Positions 1-6,131 of a stretch of 6,131 nt of DNA are shown here, in pieces. This stretch comes from an uncultured Clostridia bacterium. GTDB lineage: Bacteria > Bacillota > Clostridia > Oscillospirales > Ruminococcaceae. Position 1 is the first letter of the stretch. Every line of letters begins with the position of its first letter. The stretch lies in assembly GCA_947176675.1 (NCBI GenBank), contig CAMWRN010000155.1, positions 1 to 6,131 on the forward strand, written 5' to 3'. The notes beneath the pieces were generated by a model. It made no database searches. It was not told where the DNA came from and saw only the letters and a list, made by a program, of their open reading frames with translations. The position numbers and the translations under genes are program-made.

Positions 1-6
1 TATAAT
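1..6 (+). promoter_or_regulatory. Possible -10 element of the wall-enzyme operon
   Basis: The first six bases are a perfect TATAAT hexamer. If used, transcription would start near base 13 and give a leader of roughly 37 bases before the ATG at 50. Any -35 element lies outside the window, so only half of the promoter can be judged. A perfect hexamer also occurs often by chance in AT-rich intergenic DNA. Confidence 0.3.
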
Positions 7-49
7 TACTGTATATCAAGAATTTGTCCGAACAGGAAAAGAGGTTAAA

Positions 50-1621
50 ATGCAGTATCGTTTCAGGCTTTTGGTTATTTCGTTTATCGCTGTTCTTTCG
101 CTCTGCGCGGCAGGCTGCCGTCAGGTCTCGGAGGACTCTTCCGATTTGTCCTTAACTCCGGTGGTAATTCCTGCCTCGGAAGAAGAAATTTTCCAATCGG
201 AGGTGTCGGAAACGATTGAAACAAAAACGGAAACAGAAATTCCGGCAGAAACCGATACGGAAATAGTCACTGAAACCTCAGCGGTTTCGGAAACAAAAAC
301 CGCAAATGCGGAAACAGCAGAAAAAACGACCGAGATTTCGGAAACGGAATCGGAAACACAAGCGCAAACAGCGCAGGTAAGCCAAACTTCTGTGCTGACG
401 CTGCAATATGAAAGTCCCTCGGAAATAATGATAAGCAAAACGGAAATGGCGTTAAAAGAAGAAACACAAACCGTTTCCGAGTCACAGACGCTTCGTGAAA
501 AGCAGGAAAAGAACAGTTATTCCGCACTTAATTTCGATGAACAAAAGGGATTCTGGATAACATACTTGGAATATGCTTCCATACTTCGCAACAAATCGGA
601 AAAGTCTTTCAGAAGTTCTATATGCAAATATTTTGACAATATTTCCGATCTGGGATTCAACACGGTTTATGTTCAGGTACGTGCTTTCGGGGACGCTTAC
701 TACGACTCTGAGCTGTTCCCCTCGGGAGAACAGTTTGACGGAACGATCGGTACTGCGAACTGTTTTGACGCGCTTCAGGTCATGATAGAATGTGCCCATG
801 AGCGGGGAATTTCCGTTCATGCATGGATAAATCCCATGCGGACGATGACAACCTCTCAGATCGAAAAGCTGGACGACAGCTATACTATTAAAAAATGGTA
901 CAACAGCAAACGCGGCGACTATATAGTCAAGTCGGGGGACAGGTGGTACCTCAATCCTGCCTATGACGAAGTTACCGACCTGATCGCTGCGGGAATAACG
1001 GAAATTGCGGCGAACTACAAAGTGGACGGTATCCAAATCGACGACTATTTCTACCCCACCACAGGTAAAAGCTTTGACAGTACAGCTTATTCGGCAATGG
1101 GAAAAGGTACGTCACTTTCCGACTGGCGTATCGCAAACGTGAACAAAATGGTAAAAAAGCTTTACAGGGCAGTACATTCCGCAAACGACACAGTAGTTTT
1201 CGGAATTTCACCGCAAGGCAGCGTGGAAAATAACTACGGCGAGCTTTACGCTGATGTGCGGAAATGGTGTTCCGAAAACGGCTACTGCGACTATATCCTG
1301 CCGCAGGTCTATTTCGGATTTGATAACGCTGCGCTTCCCTATGCGGACGTGATCGCGCTCTGGAACAGCATGGTTGAAAACTCCGACGTGAAGCTTGTTA
1401 TAGGTCTTGCCGCCTATAAAATAGGCGCGGAGGACGGTTACGCAGGCAGCGGAAAACGTGAATGGCTGGAAAACAGCGATATACTGGTGCGTCAGATGAA
1501 GCTTGCGGAGGCTCTGGGAAATTACGGCGGCGTCGCACTGTACCGGTATGATTCGGTTTTTAACCCGACGGCTGACGTTGCAGCGCAGGTATCAAAGGAA
1601 ATAAAAAATATAGAAAAATAA
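50..1621 (+). CDS. GHL10 (DUF187, DigH/YddW-like) glycoside hydrolase lipoprotein
   Basis: Probable secreted, membrane-anchored glycosidase of the cell wall, 523 residues. The N-terminus is a lipoprotein signal peptide: basic start, hydrophobic stretch at residues 7-21, then an A-A-G-C lipobox with Cys23 as the lipidated residue. Residues 24 to about 160 are a low-complexity linker rich in Ser, Glu and Thr that could hold the enzyme away from the membrane. The GHL10 domain fills residues 166-515. Its signatures are A-W-I-N-P (258-262), V-D-G-I-Q-I-D-D-Y-F-Y-P (325-336), G-I-S-P-Q-G (385-390) and I-L-P-Q-V-Y (416-421), which fit a TIM-barrel GH-like fold. The best-studied member, E. coli DigH, cleaves peptide-free peptidoglycan strands; the same substrate here is inferred. 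The start has an AAAAGAGG site (37-44) five bases upstream. It is followed after 54 bases, without a terminator, by an amidase gene, so the two are probably co-transcribed. Family assignment is firm; exact substrate is not. Confidence 0.9.
   Translation: MQYRFRLLVISFIAVLSLCAAGCRQVSEDSSDLSLTPVVIPASEEEIFQSEVSETIETKTETEIPAETDTEIVTETSAVSETKTANAETAEKTTEISETESETQAQTAQVSQTSVLTLQYESPSEIMISKTEMALKEETQTVSESQTLREKQEKNSYSALNFDEQKGFWITYLEYASILRNKSEKSFRSSICKYFDNISDLGFNTVYVQVRAFGDAYYDSELFPSGEQFDGTIGTANCFDALQVMIECAHERGISVHAWINPMRTMTTSQIEKLDDSYTIKKWYNSKRGDYIVKSGDRWYLNPAYDEVTDLIAAGITEIAANYKVDGIQIDDYFYPTTGKSFDSTAYSAMGKGTSLSDWRIANVNKMVKKLYRAVHSANDTVVFGISPQGSVENNYGELYADVRKWCSENGYCDYILPQVYFGFDNAALPYADVIALWNSMVENSDVKLVIGLAAYKIGAEDGYAGSGKREWLENSDILVRQMKLAEALGNYGGVALYRYDSVFNPTADVAAQVSKEIKNIEK
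206..357 (+). repeat. In-frame TCGGAAAC repeats coding the S/E/T-rich linker
   Basis: The octamer TCGGAAAC occurs at 206, 287, 338 and 350, always in the reading frame as Ser-Glu-Thr, among many shorter CGGAAA and GAAAC variants. The spacings (81, 51 and 12 bases) are all multiples of three. The protein segment has about ten Glu-Thr pairs and almost no hydrophobic or aromatic residues, as expected for a disordered, acidic spacer. The repetition looks like slippage-type expansion of a linker and not like a mobile or regulatory repeat. Confidence 0.7.
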
Positions 1622-1675
1622 ATCAGCAAGACACCTTAAAGTAGAACGAAACAAATCTGAAGAAAGGGAAATGAG

Positions 1676-4600
1676 ATGAAAAGAAAAAAAGAAAAAATTC
1701 CCGTCTTGAAGAAATTCGCGGGTTTTATAACGGCATTTTCCGTTTGTGCGCAGCTTTTGTCGGGTTTTGGCGGAATTTCCGTTTCCGCTGAGGACAGCCC
1801 TGATGATATGGGAAATATCACCGTGATCGCTCCCCAGCCGGATATCGGAAGAGACGAGACTCTGCCTACTTTTGAAGAACCGGAGGCAGCTCCCATGTAT
1901 AGCTTTCCCGAAAATATGCGCGGAGTTTACGTTACTCCTACTGTGGACTTTGCCGTGCCGAACGAAAGCGGCGAACCGCTTACCGAGGAACAGATATCCG
2001 CAAGCGTTTCGGAAATGCTGGACACCGCAGAGAAAAACAATCTGAATTCTATTATAGTAATGACAGACCGAAAGGGCGAGACTTTCTACAGCGCGGATAT
2101 AAACGAGACTGTTGAACGTCCGCTTGTGGATTATGCGGTTGAAGCAGCTAAGGAGCGCGGATTTTACGTCTATCTGAATTTCAGTCTGGACTGCGTTCTG
2201 GACGGTCTCAAAGATGACGATCTGCGTTCGAGGATCGACAGGCTTGCCATAACCGTCCACAGCTTTACGGTGAAGTATCCCGTTGACGGGATCATTCTGG
2301 ACGGCTATTATTCCTCAAAGGATAATACATCTCTTGAAGATTATGTCAAATACGGTTCGGGAATAGGTTACGACAACTGGCTTCCCGACAACGGAGCGTA
2401 CATATTCAGCCTTGCGGCGGACGCTGTGAGACGTACCAACAACACCGTTCCCGTTGGTATATCCCTTAATGATGTGTGGGCTAATTACACCACTGCGGAA
2501 AACGGTTCGGAGACTTCCGTGGATTTTGAAGCCCTCACCGACGGTTACGCTGATACGGTCAGTTATATCCAAAACGGCTGCGCGGATTTTATCATGCTCA
2601 AAGCGAAGGGGTCGCTCAGCGACAGTTCACTGCCCTTTAAAGAGATAGTCGGCTGGTGGAACAGGTACGCCGAAGAAGCGGATATACCTCTTTACGTACA
2701 CCACATGAACCAGCGTATCTGCACAGACGCGGAGGGCTGGAGTTCTCCCGACGAACTTGTAAAACAGGTCATTGCGGCTTCCGATTACAATTCCTACGGC
2801 GGAAGCGCATTCCACTCCCTGTCGTCTCTTGACAAGGACGTTATGCAGTCTACAAGCGCACTTCTGAAGCACTACGACAATGAGATAGATGTGGAGGGGC
2901 TGAACAGCGAGCTTGAAATGACCCTGCCTACCCAAACCACATTTAAAACGGAAGAACCTACCGTTATTTTTGCAGGTTCTTTCGACCCGAATTTCCCAGT
3001 TTATTATCAGGGAAAAGAAATCAAACTGAATGAAGCGGGACGTTTCTATTTTACCGAAGAGCTTGATGTGGGTCTGAACACGTTTAAATTCCAGAATAAA
3101 GCAAAAGTGATCACCTATAAGATAACCCGAACGGTGAACGTTCTGAAAAGCGTTTCCCCGACGGACGAGACCATGCGTGTCGAGGAACAGTCCACAATTA
3201 CTCTCAGCGCTATAGCGTACAGAGGTTCAACAGTATCGGCTTCGGTAAATGGAAAAAGTGTTACTCTTAAAGAAGTTGAAGGACAGCTTGACGAGCTTGA
3301 CCCCAACTCCAACTACACTAAATACGTCGGCTATTACACCGCTCCCGCAGGAAAGCGGGGAGAGGACATAAATCTCGGAAATATCGAGTTTTACGGCACT
3401 TATCCCACAAAATCCGGAAACATAAACGAATCCAGAACAGGCGCGAAAATTATTGTCAACGCGCTTGCGGAGGTCGCAAACGACTACAGCGGAAGTCTGC
3501 TGGAGGTCAAAAACGACAACACCATGGTGTACGACTATAGGACTACGGGAACAAGTCCCACGCCCAACTGCGCAAGACTTCCCGCGGGAACTCTGGACTA
3601 TATCGTGAAAACCGTTACCTACAGCGGTACGGACTACTACCTGACAAATTCGGGAAAACGTATCAGAACAAGCGCGGTCAATGTGCTTGAAAACCGTCCC
3701 CTCGGCAGCAATCCCATGTCTGTGGCAGCCGCCGGCAAGGACGGTACGGATACTGTCATCAAGCTGAAAACCGCGGTCAAAGTTCCGTTCTCGCTGACTT
3801 ATGACAACCAGTCCTACAGTGACGGCGGAAACGGCGGGTACTATGTTTCCGCGTTCGATGCAGGGTCGATAACTCTTACCTTCGACTATGTAACAAGCGT
3901 TTCGGCAGGGGACATTTCGTTCCCCGACAGCGCGGTGTTCACAACGGGCACATGGAACGTTTCTACATCGGGGGACATGACCAAAACAAGGCTTACTCTC
4001 AAGCTTCGTCAGGCAGGCGTTTTCGGGGGAATTACTTCCACATACGACAGCGAGGGAAATCTCGTTCTGCGCTTTAACGGCTGCCGAAACAGTTTGAGCG
4101 GTGCGACTATCGTAATCGATCCGGGACACGGCTATACGGGCGCGTCCGCGTTTGATCCGGGAGCTATCGGTCATATTAAGGAACAAGAGGCAAATCTTGC
4201 CATTGCCAAGTACGTTGAGCAAATACTCGCTGACGAGGGTGCGAACGTTATCCGTCTGAAAACCGAAAGTCAGACTTATGTCACGGAGCAGCGTGCTTCG
4301 GACGCAAGACAGTATAATCCGGATATGTTTGTGTCCATACACTGCAACTCGGCGGGAGAGTCTGCAAAGGGCGGCGAAGCCTATTACTTTACGCCGTTTT
4401 CGCAGCCGCTCGCGAAATATATTTCCGAGTCGCTGGGTGAGGTCCTCACGCAGGTACACGGCTCGTCAAGCGGAACAAACCGCGGCGAGAAATACAATTA
4501 TTTCTTTGTTACTCAGCAGCAGGATTTTCCCTCTGTTCTGGTGGAAACCGCTTTCGTTACCAATTACAGTGAGGCTATGGCTCTTGCCGACCCCTCGTAC

Positions 4601-4807
4601 CAAAAGAAGTTTGCTTCGGCAATTGTAAGCGGTATGAAGAAATATTTTGCGCGGACTAACTATTCCTGTTTCGGTGATGGAAGCGCGTCTTGGAACGATA
4701 TAGGCGGAACAGCTTCTGACGACGGAAATACGTCCGACAGCGTTTCGGATACATTCACAGCTGATGCGTTCATTCCGGGCGACAGCAAGGAAAAATTTAC
4801 AGAATAA
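1676..4807 (+). CDS. Secreted N-acetylmuramoyl-L-alanine amidase (Amidase_3) with GHL10-like N-terminal domain
   Basis: Predicted zinc amidase that cuts the bond between MurNAc and L-Ala in peptidoglycan, 1043 residues. A Sec signal peptide with a very basic start ends near V-S-A|E-D (after residue 38), with no lipobox. Residues 81-403 are a GHL10-like domain (M-R-G-V-Y at 81, V-D-G-I-I-L-D-G-Y-Y at 203-212), degenerate relative to the upstream protein. Residues 422-490 and 491-598 look like Ig-type beta modules, about 602-672 like an SH3b-type domain (L-P-A-G-T, then G-K-R-I-R-T-S-A-V), and about 681-803 like an AMIN-type beta domain. The amidase spans 811-991: D-P-G-H-G with His818, Glu836 (K-E-Q-E-A-N-L), His889 (S-I-H-C-N) as zinc ligands and Glu957 (L-V-E-T-A-F-V-T-N) as catalytic acid, all present. 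A 52-residue Ser/Asp/Gly-rich tail follows, without LPXTG or S-layer anchor. The start has AGAAAGGGA (1661-1669) six bases upstream. The amidase call is firm; the middle domain names are tentative. Confidence 0.93.
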   Translation: MKRKKEKIPVLKKFAGFITAFSVCAQLLSGFGGISVSAEDSPDDMGNITVIAPQPDIGRDETLPTFEEPEAAPMYSFPENMRGVYVTPTVDFAVPNESGEPLTEEQISASVSEMLDTAEKNNLNSIIVMTDRKGETFYSADINETVERPLVDYAVEAAKERGFYVYLNFSLDCVLDGLKDDDLRSRIDRLAITVHSFTVKYPVDGIILDGYYSSKDNTSLEDYVKYGSGIGYDNWLPDNGAYIFSLAADAVRRTNNTVPVGISLNDVWANYTTAENGSETSVDFEALTDGYADTVSYIQNGCADFIMLKAKGSLSDSSLPFKEIVGWWNRYAEEADIPLYVHHMNQRICTDAEGWSSPDELVKQVIAASDYNSYGGSAFHSLSSLDKDVMQSTSALLKHYDNEIDVEGLNSELEMTLPTQTTFKTEEPTVIFAGSFDPNFPVYYQGKEIKLNEAGRFYFTEELDVGLNTFKFQNKAKVITYKITRTVNVLKSVSPTDETMRVEEQSTITLSAIAYRGSTVSASVNGKSVTLKEVEGQLDELDPNSNYTKYVGYYTAPAGKRGEDINLGNIEFYGTYPTKSGNINESRTGAKIIVNALAEVANDYSGSLLEVKNDNTMVYDYRTTGTSPTPNCARLPAGTLDYIVKTVTYSGTDYYLTNSGKRIRTSAVNVLENRPLGSNPMSVAAAGKDGTDTVIKLKTAVKVPFSLTYDNQSYSDGGNGGYYVSAFDAGSITLTFDYVTSVSAGDISFPDSAVFTTGTWNVSTSGDMTKTRLTLKLRQAGVFGGITSTYDSEGNLVLRFNGCRNSLSGATIVIDPGHGYTGASAFDPGAIGHIKEQEANLAIAKYVEQILADEGANVIRLKTESQTYVTEQRASDARQYNPDMFVSIHCNSAGESAKGGEAYYFTPFSQPLAKYISESLGEVLTQVHGSSSGTNRGEKYNYFFVTQQQDFPSVLVETAFVTNYSEAMALADPSYQKKFASAIVSGMKKYFARTNYSCFGDGSASWNDIGGTASDDGNTSDSVSDTFTADAFIPGDSKEKFTE

Positions 4808-4816
4808 GAAAACAAA

Positions 4817-4864
4817 AACAAAGTCTGTTTACACGTATTTGCGGAGACAGACTTTGTTCTTTTT
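4817..4864 (+). terminator. Intrinsic terminator after the amidase gene
   Basis: A perfect 12-base-pair stem (4817-4828 with 4847-4858, core ACAAAGTCTGT/ACAGACTTTGT) encloses an 18-base loop and is followed by TTCTTTTT (4857-4864). It starts nine bases after the amidase stop codon. This ends the two-gene wall operon and separates it from the MATE gene. The A-rich sequence on the left side (4808-4818) would give a U-rich tract on the other strand, so weak bidirectional action is possible, but no gene converges here. Confidence 0.9.
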
Positions 4865-4888
4865 AATTATTTTCCAATGCGAAAAAAG

Positions 4889-4919
4889 TTCAAAATTTCT
4901 CACAAAAATACTGTAGAAT
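4889..4919 (+). promoter_or_regulatory. Weak promoter candidate for the MATE gene
   Basis: TAGAAT at 4914-4919 matches five of six bases of the sigma-A -10 consensus. The best upstream partner is TTCAAA at 4889-4894 (four of six), with a long 19-base spacer. Transcription would begin near 4926 and give a leader of about 80 bases. A promoter is expected here because a strong terminator lies just upstream, but this particular match is only moderate. Confidence 0.4.
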
Positions 4920-4951
4920 TATTGTGCAGAATGGCATATACTTAGACTTGC

Positions 4952-4979
4952 TGCCGTTGCAGATCTTTTTAAAACGGCA
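4952..4979 (+). other. Small hairpin in the MATE leader
   Basis: TGCCGTT (4952-4958) can pair perfectly with AACGGCA (4973-4979) around a 14-base loop. The loop ends in TTTTTAA and no T-tract follows the stem, so it is not a terminator. It lies in the predicted untranslated leader, 26 bases before the start codon. I do not recognise a known riboswitch in this leader; a seven-pair stem may be chance. Confidence 0.3.
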
Positions 4980-5005
4980 AATTTTACGAAAGCGGGTAGG
5001 CTGTC

Positions 5006-6131
5006 ATGGCTGCTTCAAAGGATCTAACGAAAGGAAAACCCATGACCCTGATCTTGGGTTTCGGAATCCCTCTTTTATTCGGGTTTTTATTTCAGCAACT
5101 CTACAATGTAGCGGACACCGCTATAGTTGGACGTTTTCTCGGATACAAGGCTCTTGCCGCGGTGGGAAGTACGGGATCGGTAAATTTTCTTGTCATCGGC
5201 TTTGTTATGGGAGTCTGCAACGGATTTTCCATTCCCGTTGCCCAGATGTTCGGAGCGGGGGACTTCAAGCAGCTCCGCCGATACGTTACCAATGCTCTTT
5301 GGCTTTGTATTTTTCTTGCGGCAATAATTACGGCTGTAACGCTGATTTTCTGTACGGAAATTCTGCAATTTACAAACACCCCCGATGACATTTTCGACAG
5401 GGCGCGTACTTATATTTTTACGATCTTCGCCGGAATTCCCGCGTATTTTCTTTACAATATGACCGCAGGAATACTTCGTTCCCTTGGCGACAGCAAAACG
5501 CCTGTAAGCTGGCTTGTTATTGCTTCGGTCGTGAATATCGTGCTTGATATCGTGTTTATTTTTTGTTTTAAAATGGACGTTTTCGGAGCGGCTCTTGCAA
5601 CAGTTATTGCCCAGTTTGTATCGGGCTTCGGATGCCTGTGGCGGGTCTGCAAAAGCTATGCTATTCTGAAAATGGACAAAGATGACTGGATATTCAGCAC
5701 AAAGCACATCGGCAGACTTTTCCTTATGGGACTTCCAATGGGACTCCAGTATTCCATAACCGCAATCGGAAGCGTAATGCTTCAGACGGCGGTAAACGAG
5801 CTCGGAACTATCTATGTAACAGCTGTAACGGCGGCGAACAAGCTGTCCATGTTTGTGTGCTGTCCTTTTGACGCAATGGGTTCGACAATGGCGACATATG
5901 CGGGACAAAATGTAGGTTCGCAGAAATGGGAACGTCTCAACAAGGGATTGGGAGCTTGCGTTATTCTCGGTGCGGTTTATGCCGCATCTGCGTTTTTGTT
6001 CCTTTTCTTTGCGGGAAACAATCTTGCAATGATCTTCCTGGACGAGGAAAGCAAGCATCTTATTCCGCTTGTAAAGCAGTTCCTGACCATACTTTCGGCA
6101 TTTTATTTCCCGTTGGCTCTGGTAAATATCG
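5006..6131 (+). CDS. MATE-family multidrug/cation antiporter, 3' end missing
   Basis: Polytopic inner-membrane efflux transporter of the MATE family, which exports organic cations, drugs or metabolites in exchange for Na+ or H+. The frame stays open to the window edge and gives 375 residues; the family usually has about 440-460, so about 70-80 are missing. An in-frame TAG at 4997-4999 excludes any start upstream of 5006. The ATG at 5006 follows GCGGGTAGG (4992-5000). A second ATG at 5042 has a good AAAGGA site, but the typical N-terminal D-L-T-K-G-K-P (residues 6-12) favours 5006. The first MatE repeat begins near residue 13 with F-Q-Q-L-Y-N-V-A-D-T-A-I-V-G-R-F, including the conserved acidic Asp37; the second starts near 234 and includes the G-Q-N-V-G-S motif. 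The hydrophobic pattern fits the family's 12 helices, about ten of them in view. Substrate cannot be read from sequence. It is separated from the wall genes by a terminator and shows no functional tie to them. Confidence 0.92.
   Translation, partial: MAASKDLTKGKPMTLILGFGIPLLFGFLFQQLYNVADTAIVGRFLGYKALAAVGSTGSVNFLVIGFVMGVCNGFSIPVAQMFGAGDFKQLRRYVTNALWLCIFLAAIITAVTLIFCTEILQFTNTPDDIFDRARTYIFTIFAGIPAYFLYNMTAGILRSLGDSKTPVSWLVIASVVNIVLDIVFIFCFKMDVFGAALATVIAQFVSGFGCLWRVCKSYAILKMDKDDWIFSTKHIGRLFLMGLPMGLQYSITAIGSVMLQTAVNELGTIYVTAVTAANKLSMFVCCPFDAMGSTMATYAGQNVGSQKWERLNKGLGACVILGAVYAASAFLFLFFAGNNLAMIFLDEESKHLIPLVKQFLTILSAFYFPLALVNI

Noticed and set aside
206..357. CRISPR-like or regulatory direct repeats
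   Set aside because: The repeated unit is only eight bases, spacing is irregular but always a multiple of three, and every copy reads Ser-Glu-Thr in frame. This is protein-level repetition.
121..438. A Val/Ser-rich minus-strand frame opposite the linker repeats
   Set aside because: It is the mirror of the GAA/ACG-type repeats and only reflects the low-complexity linker coding sequence.
1622..1675. A separate promoter or terminator between the first two genes
   Set aside because: No stem followed by a T-tract and no credible -35/-10 pair is visible in these 54 bases; only the amidase ribosome site at 1661-1669 stands out.
3227..4459. A 410-codon open frame on the minus strand
   Set aside because: It lies fully inside the amidase gene, antisense. 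Its product is rich in Arg, Cys and Val with no domain, signal or motif, whereas the plus strand encodes clear beta modules and a complete amidase active site. It is a by-product of codon bias.
4924..5388. A 154-codon plus-strand frame starting with GTG in the MATE leader
   Set aside because: It overlaps the MATE gene in another frame, has no convincing ribosome site, and its product is low in recognisable features. The true MATE frame begins at 5006.
5087..6058. A 323-codon open frame on the minus strand opposite the MATE gene
   Set aside because: The product is rich in Lys, Arg, Ser and His without a recognisable domain, while the plus-strand frame is an unmistakable MATE transporter over the whole interval.
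1..6131. Mobile element, phage, defence system, tRNA or rRNA
   Set aside because: No transposase, integrase, terminal inverted repeats, nuclease or RNA-gene signature is visible on either strand; all coding space is taken by the two wall enzymes and the MATE gene.

Overview
The window looks like chromosomal DNA from a Gram-positive anaerobe of the Clostridia, most likely Oscillospiraceae/Ruminococcaceae-like. This rests on purine-rich Shine-Dalgarno sites, moderate GC, a Clostridia-style MATE transporter, and secreted or lipid-anchored wall enzymes. There is no rRNA or other marker gene, so the placement is an inference. All three genes are on the + strand.

Layout: (1) 1-49 is the leader of the first gene, with a possible -10 hexamer at the very edge. 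(2) 50-1621 encodes a lipoprotein with a long Ser/Glu/Thr-rich linker and a GHL10 (DUF187, YddW/DigH-type) glycosidase domain. (3) 1622-1675 is a 54-base gap without a terminator. (4) 1676-4807 encodes a large secreted protein with a second, sequence-degenerate GHL10-like domain, about 400 residues of beta-rich modules, and a C-terminal Amidase_3 N-acetylmuramoyl-L-alanine amidase with all its metal and catalytic residues. (5) 4817-4864 is a strong intrinsic terminator. (6) 4865-5005 is a non-coding leader with a weak promoter candidate and a small hairpin. (7) 5006 to the end is a MATE-family efflux transporter cut off by the window edge.

The first two genes probably form a two-gene cell-wall operon. 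An amidase removes stem peptides and leaves denuded glycan strands. The E. coli GHL10 protein DigH (formerly YddW) is known to cleave such denuded glycans. An intact GHL10 lipoprotein next to an amidase that carries its own, probably non-catalytic, GHL10 domain suggests a two-step wall-cleaving module, in which the degenerate domain may target or position the amidase. This is the most interesting feature of the window. The MATE gene is behind a terminator and is probably an independent unit.
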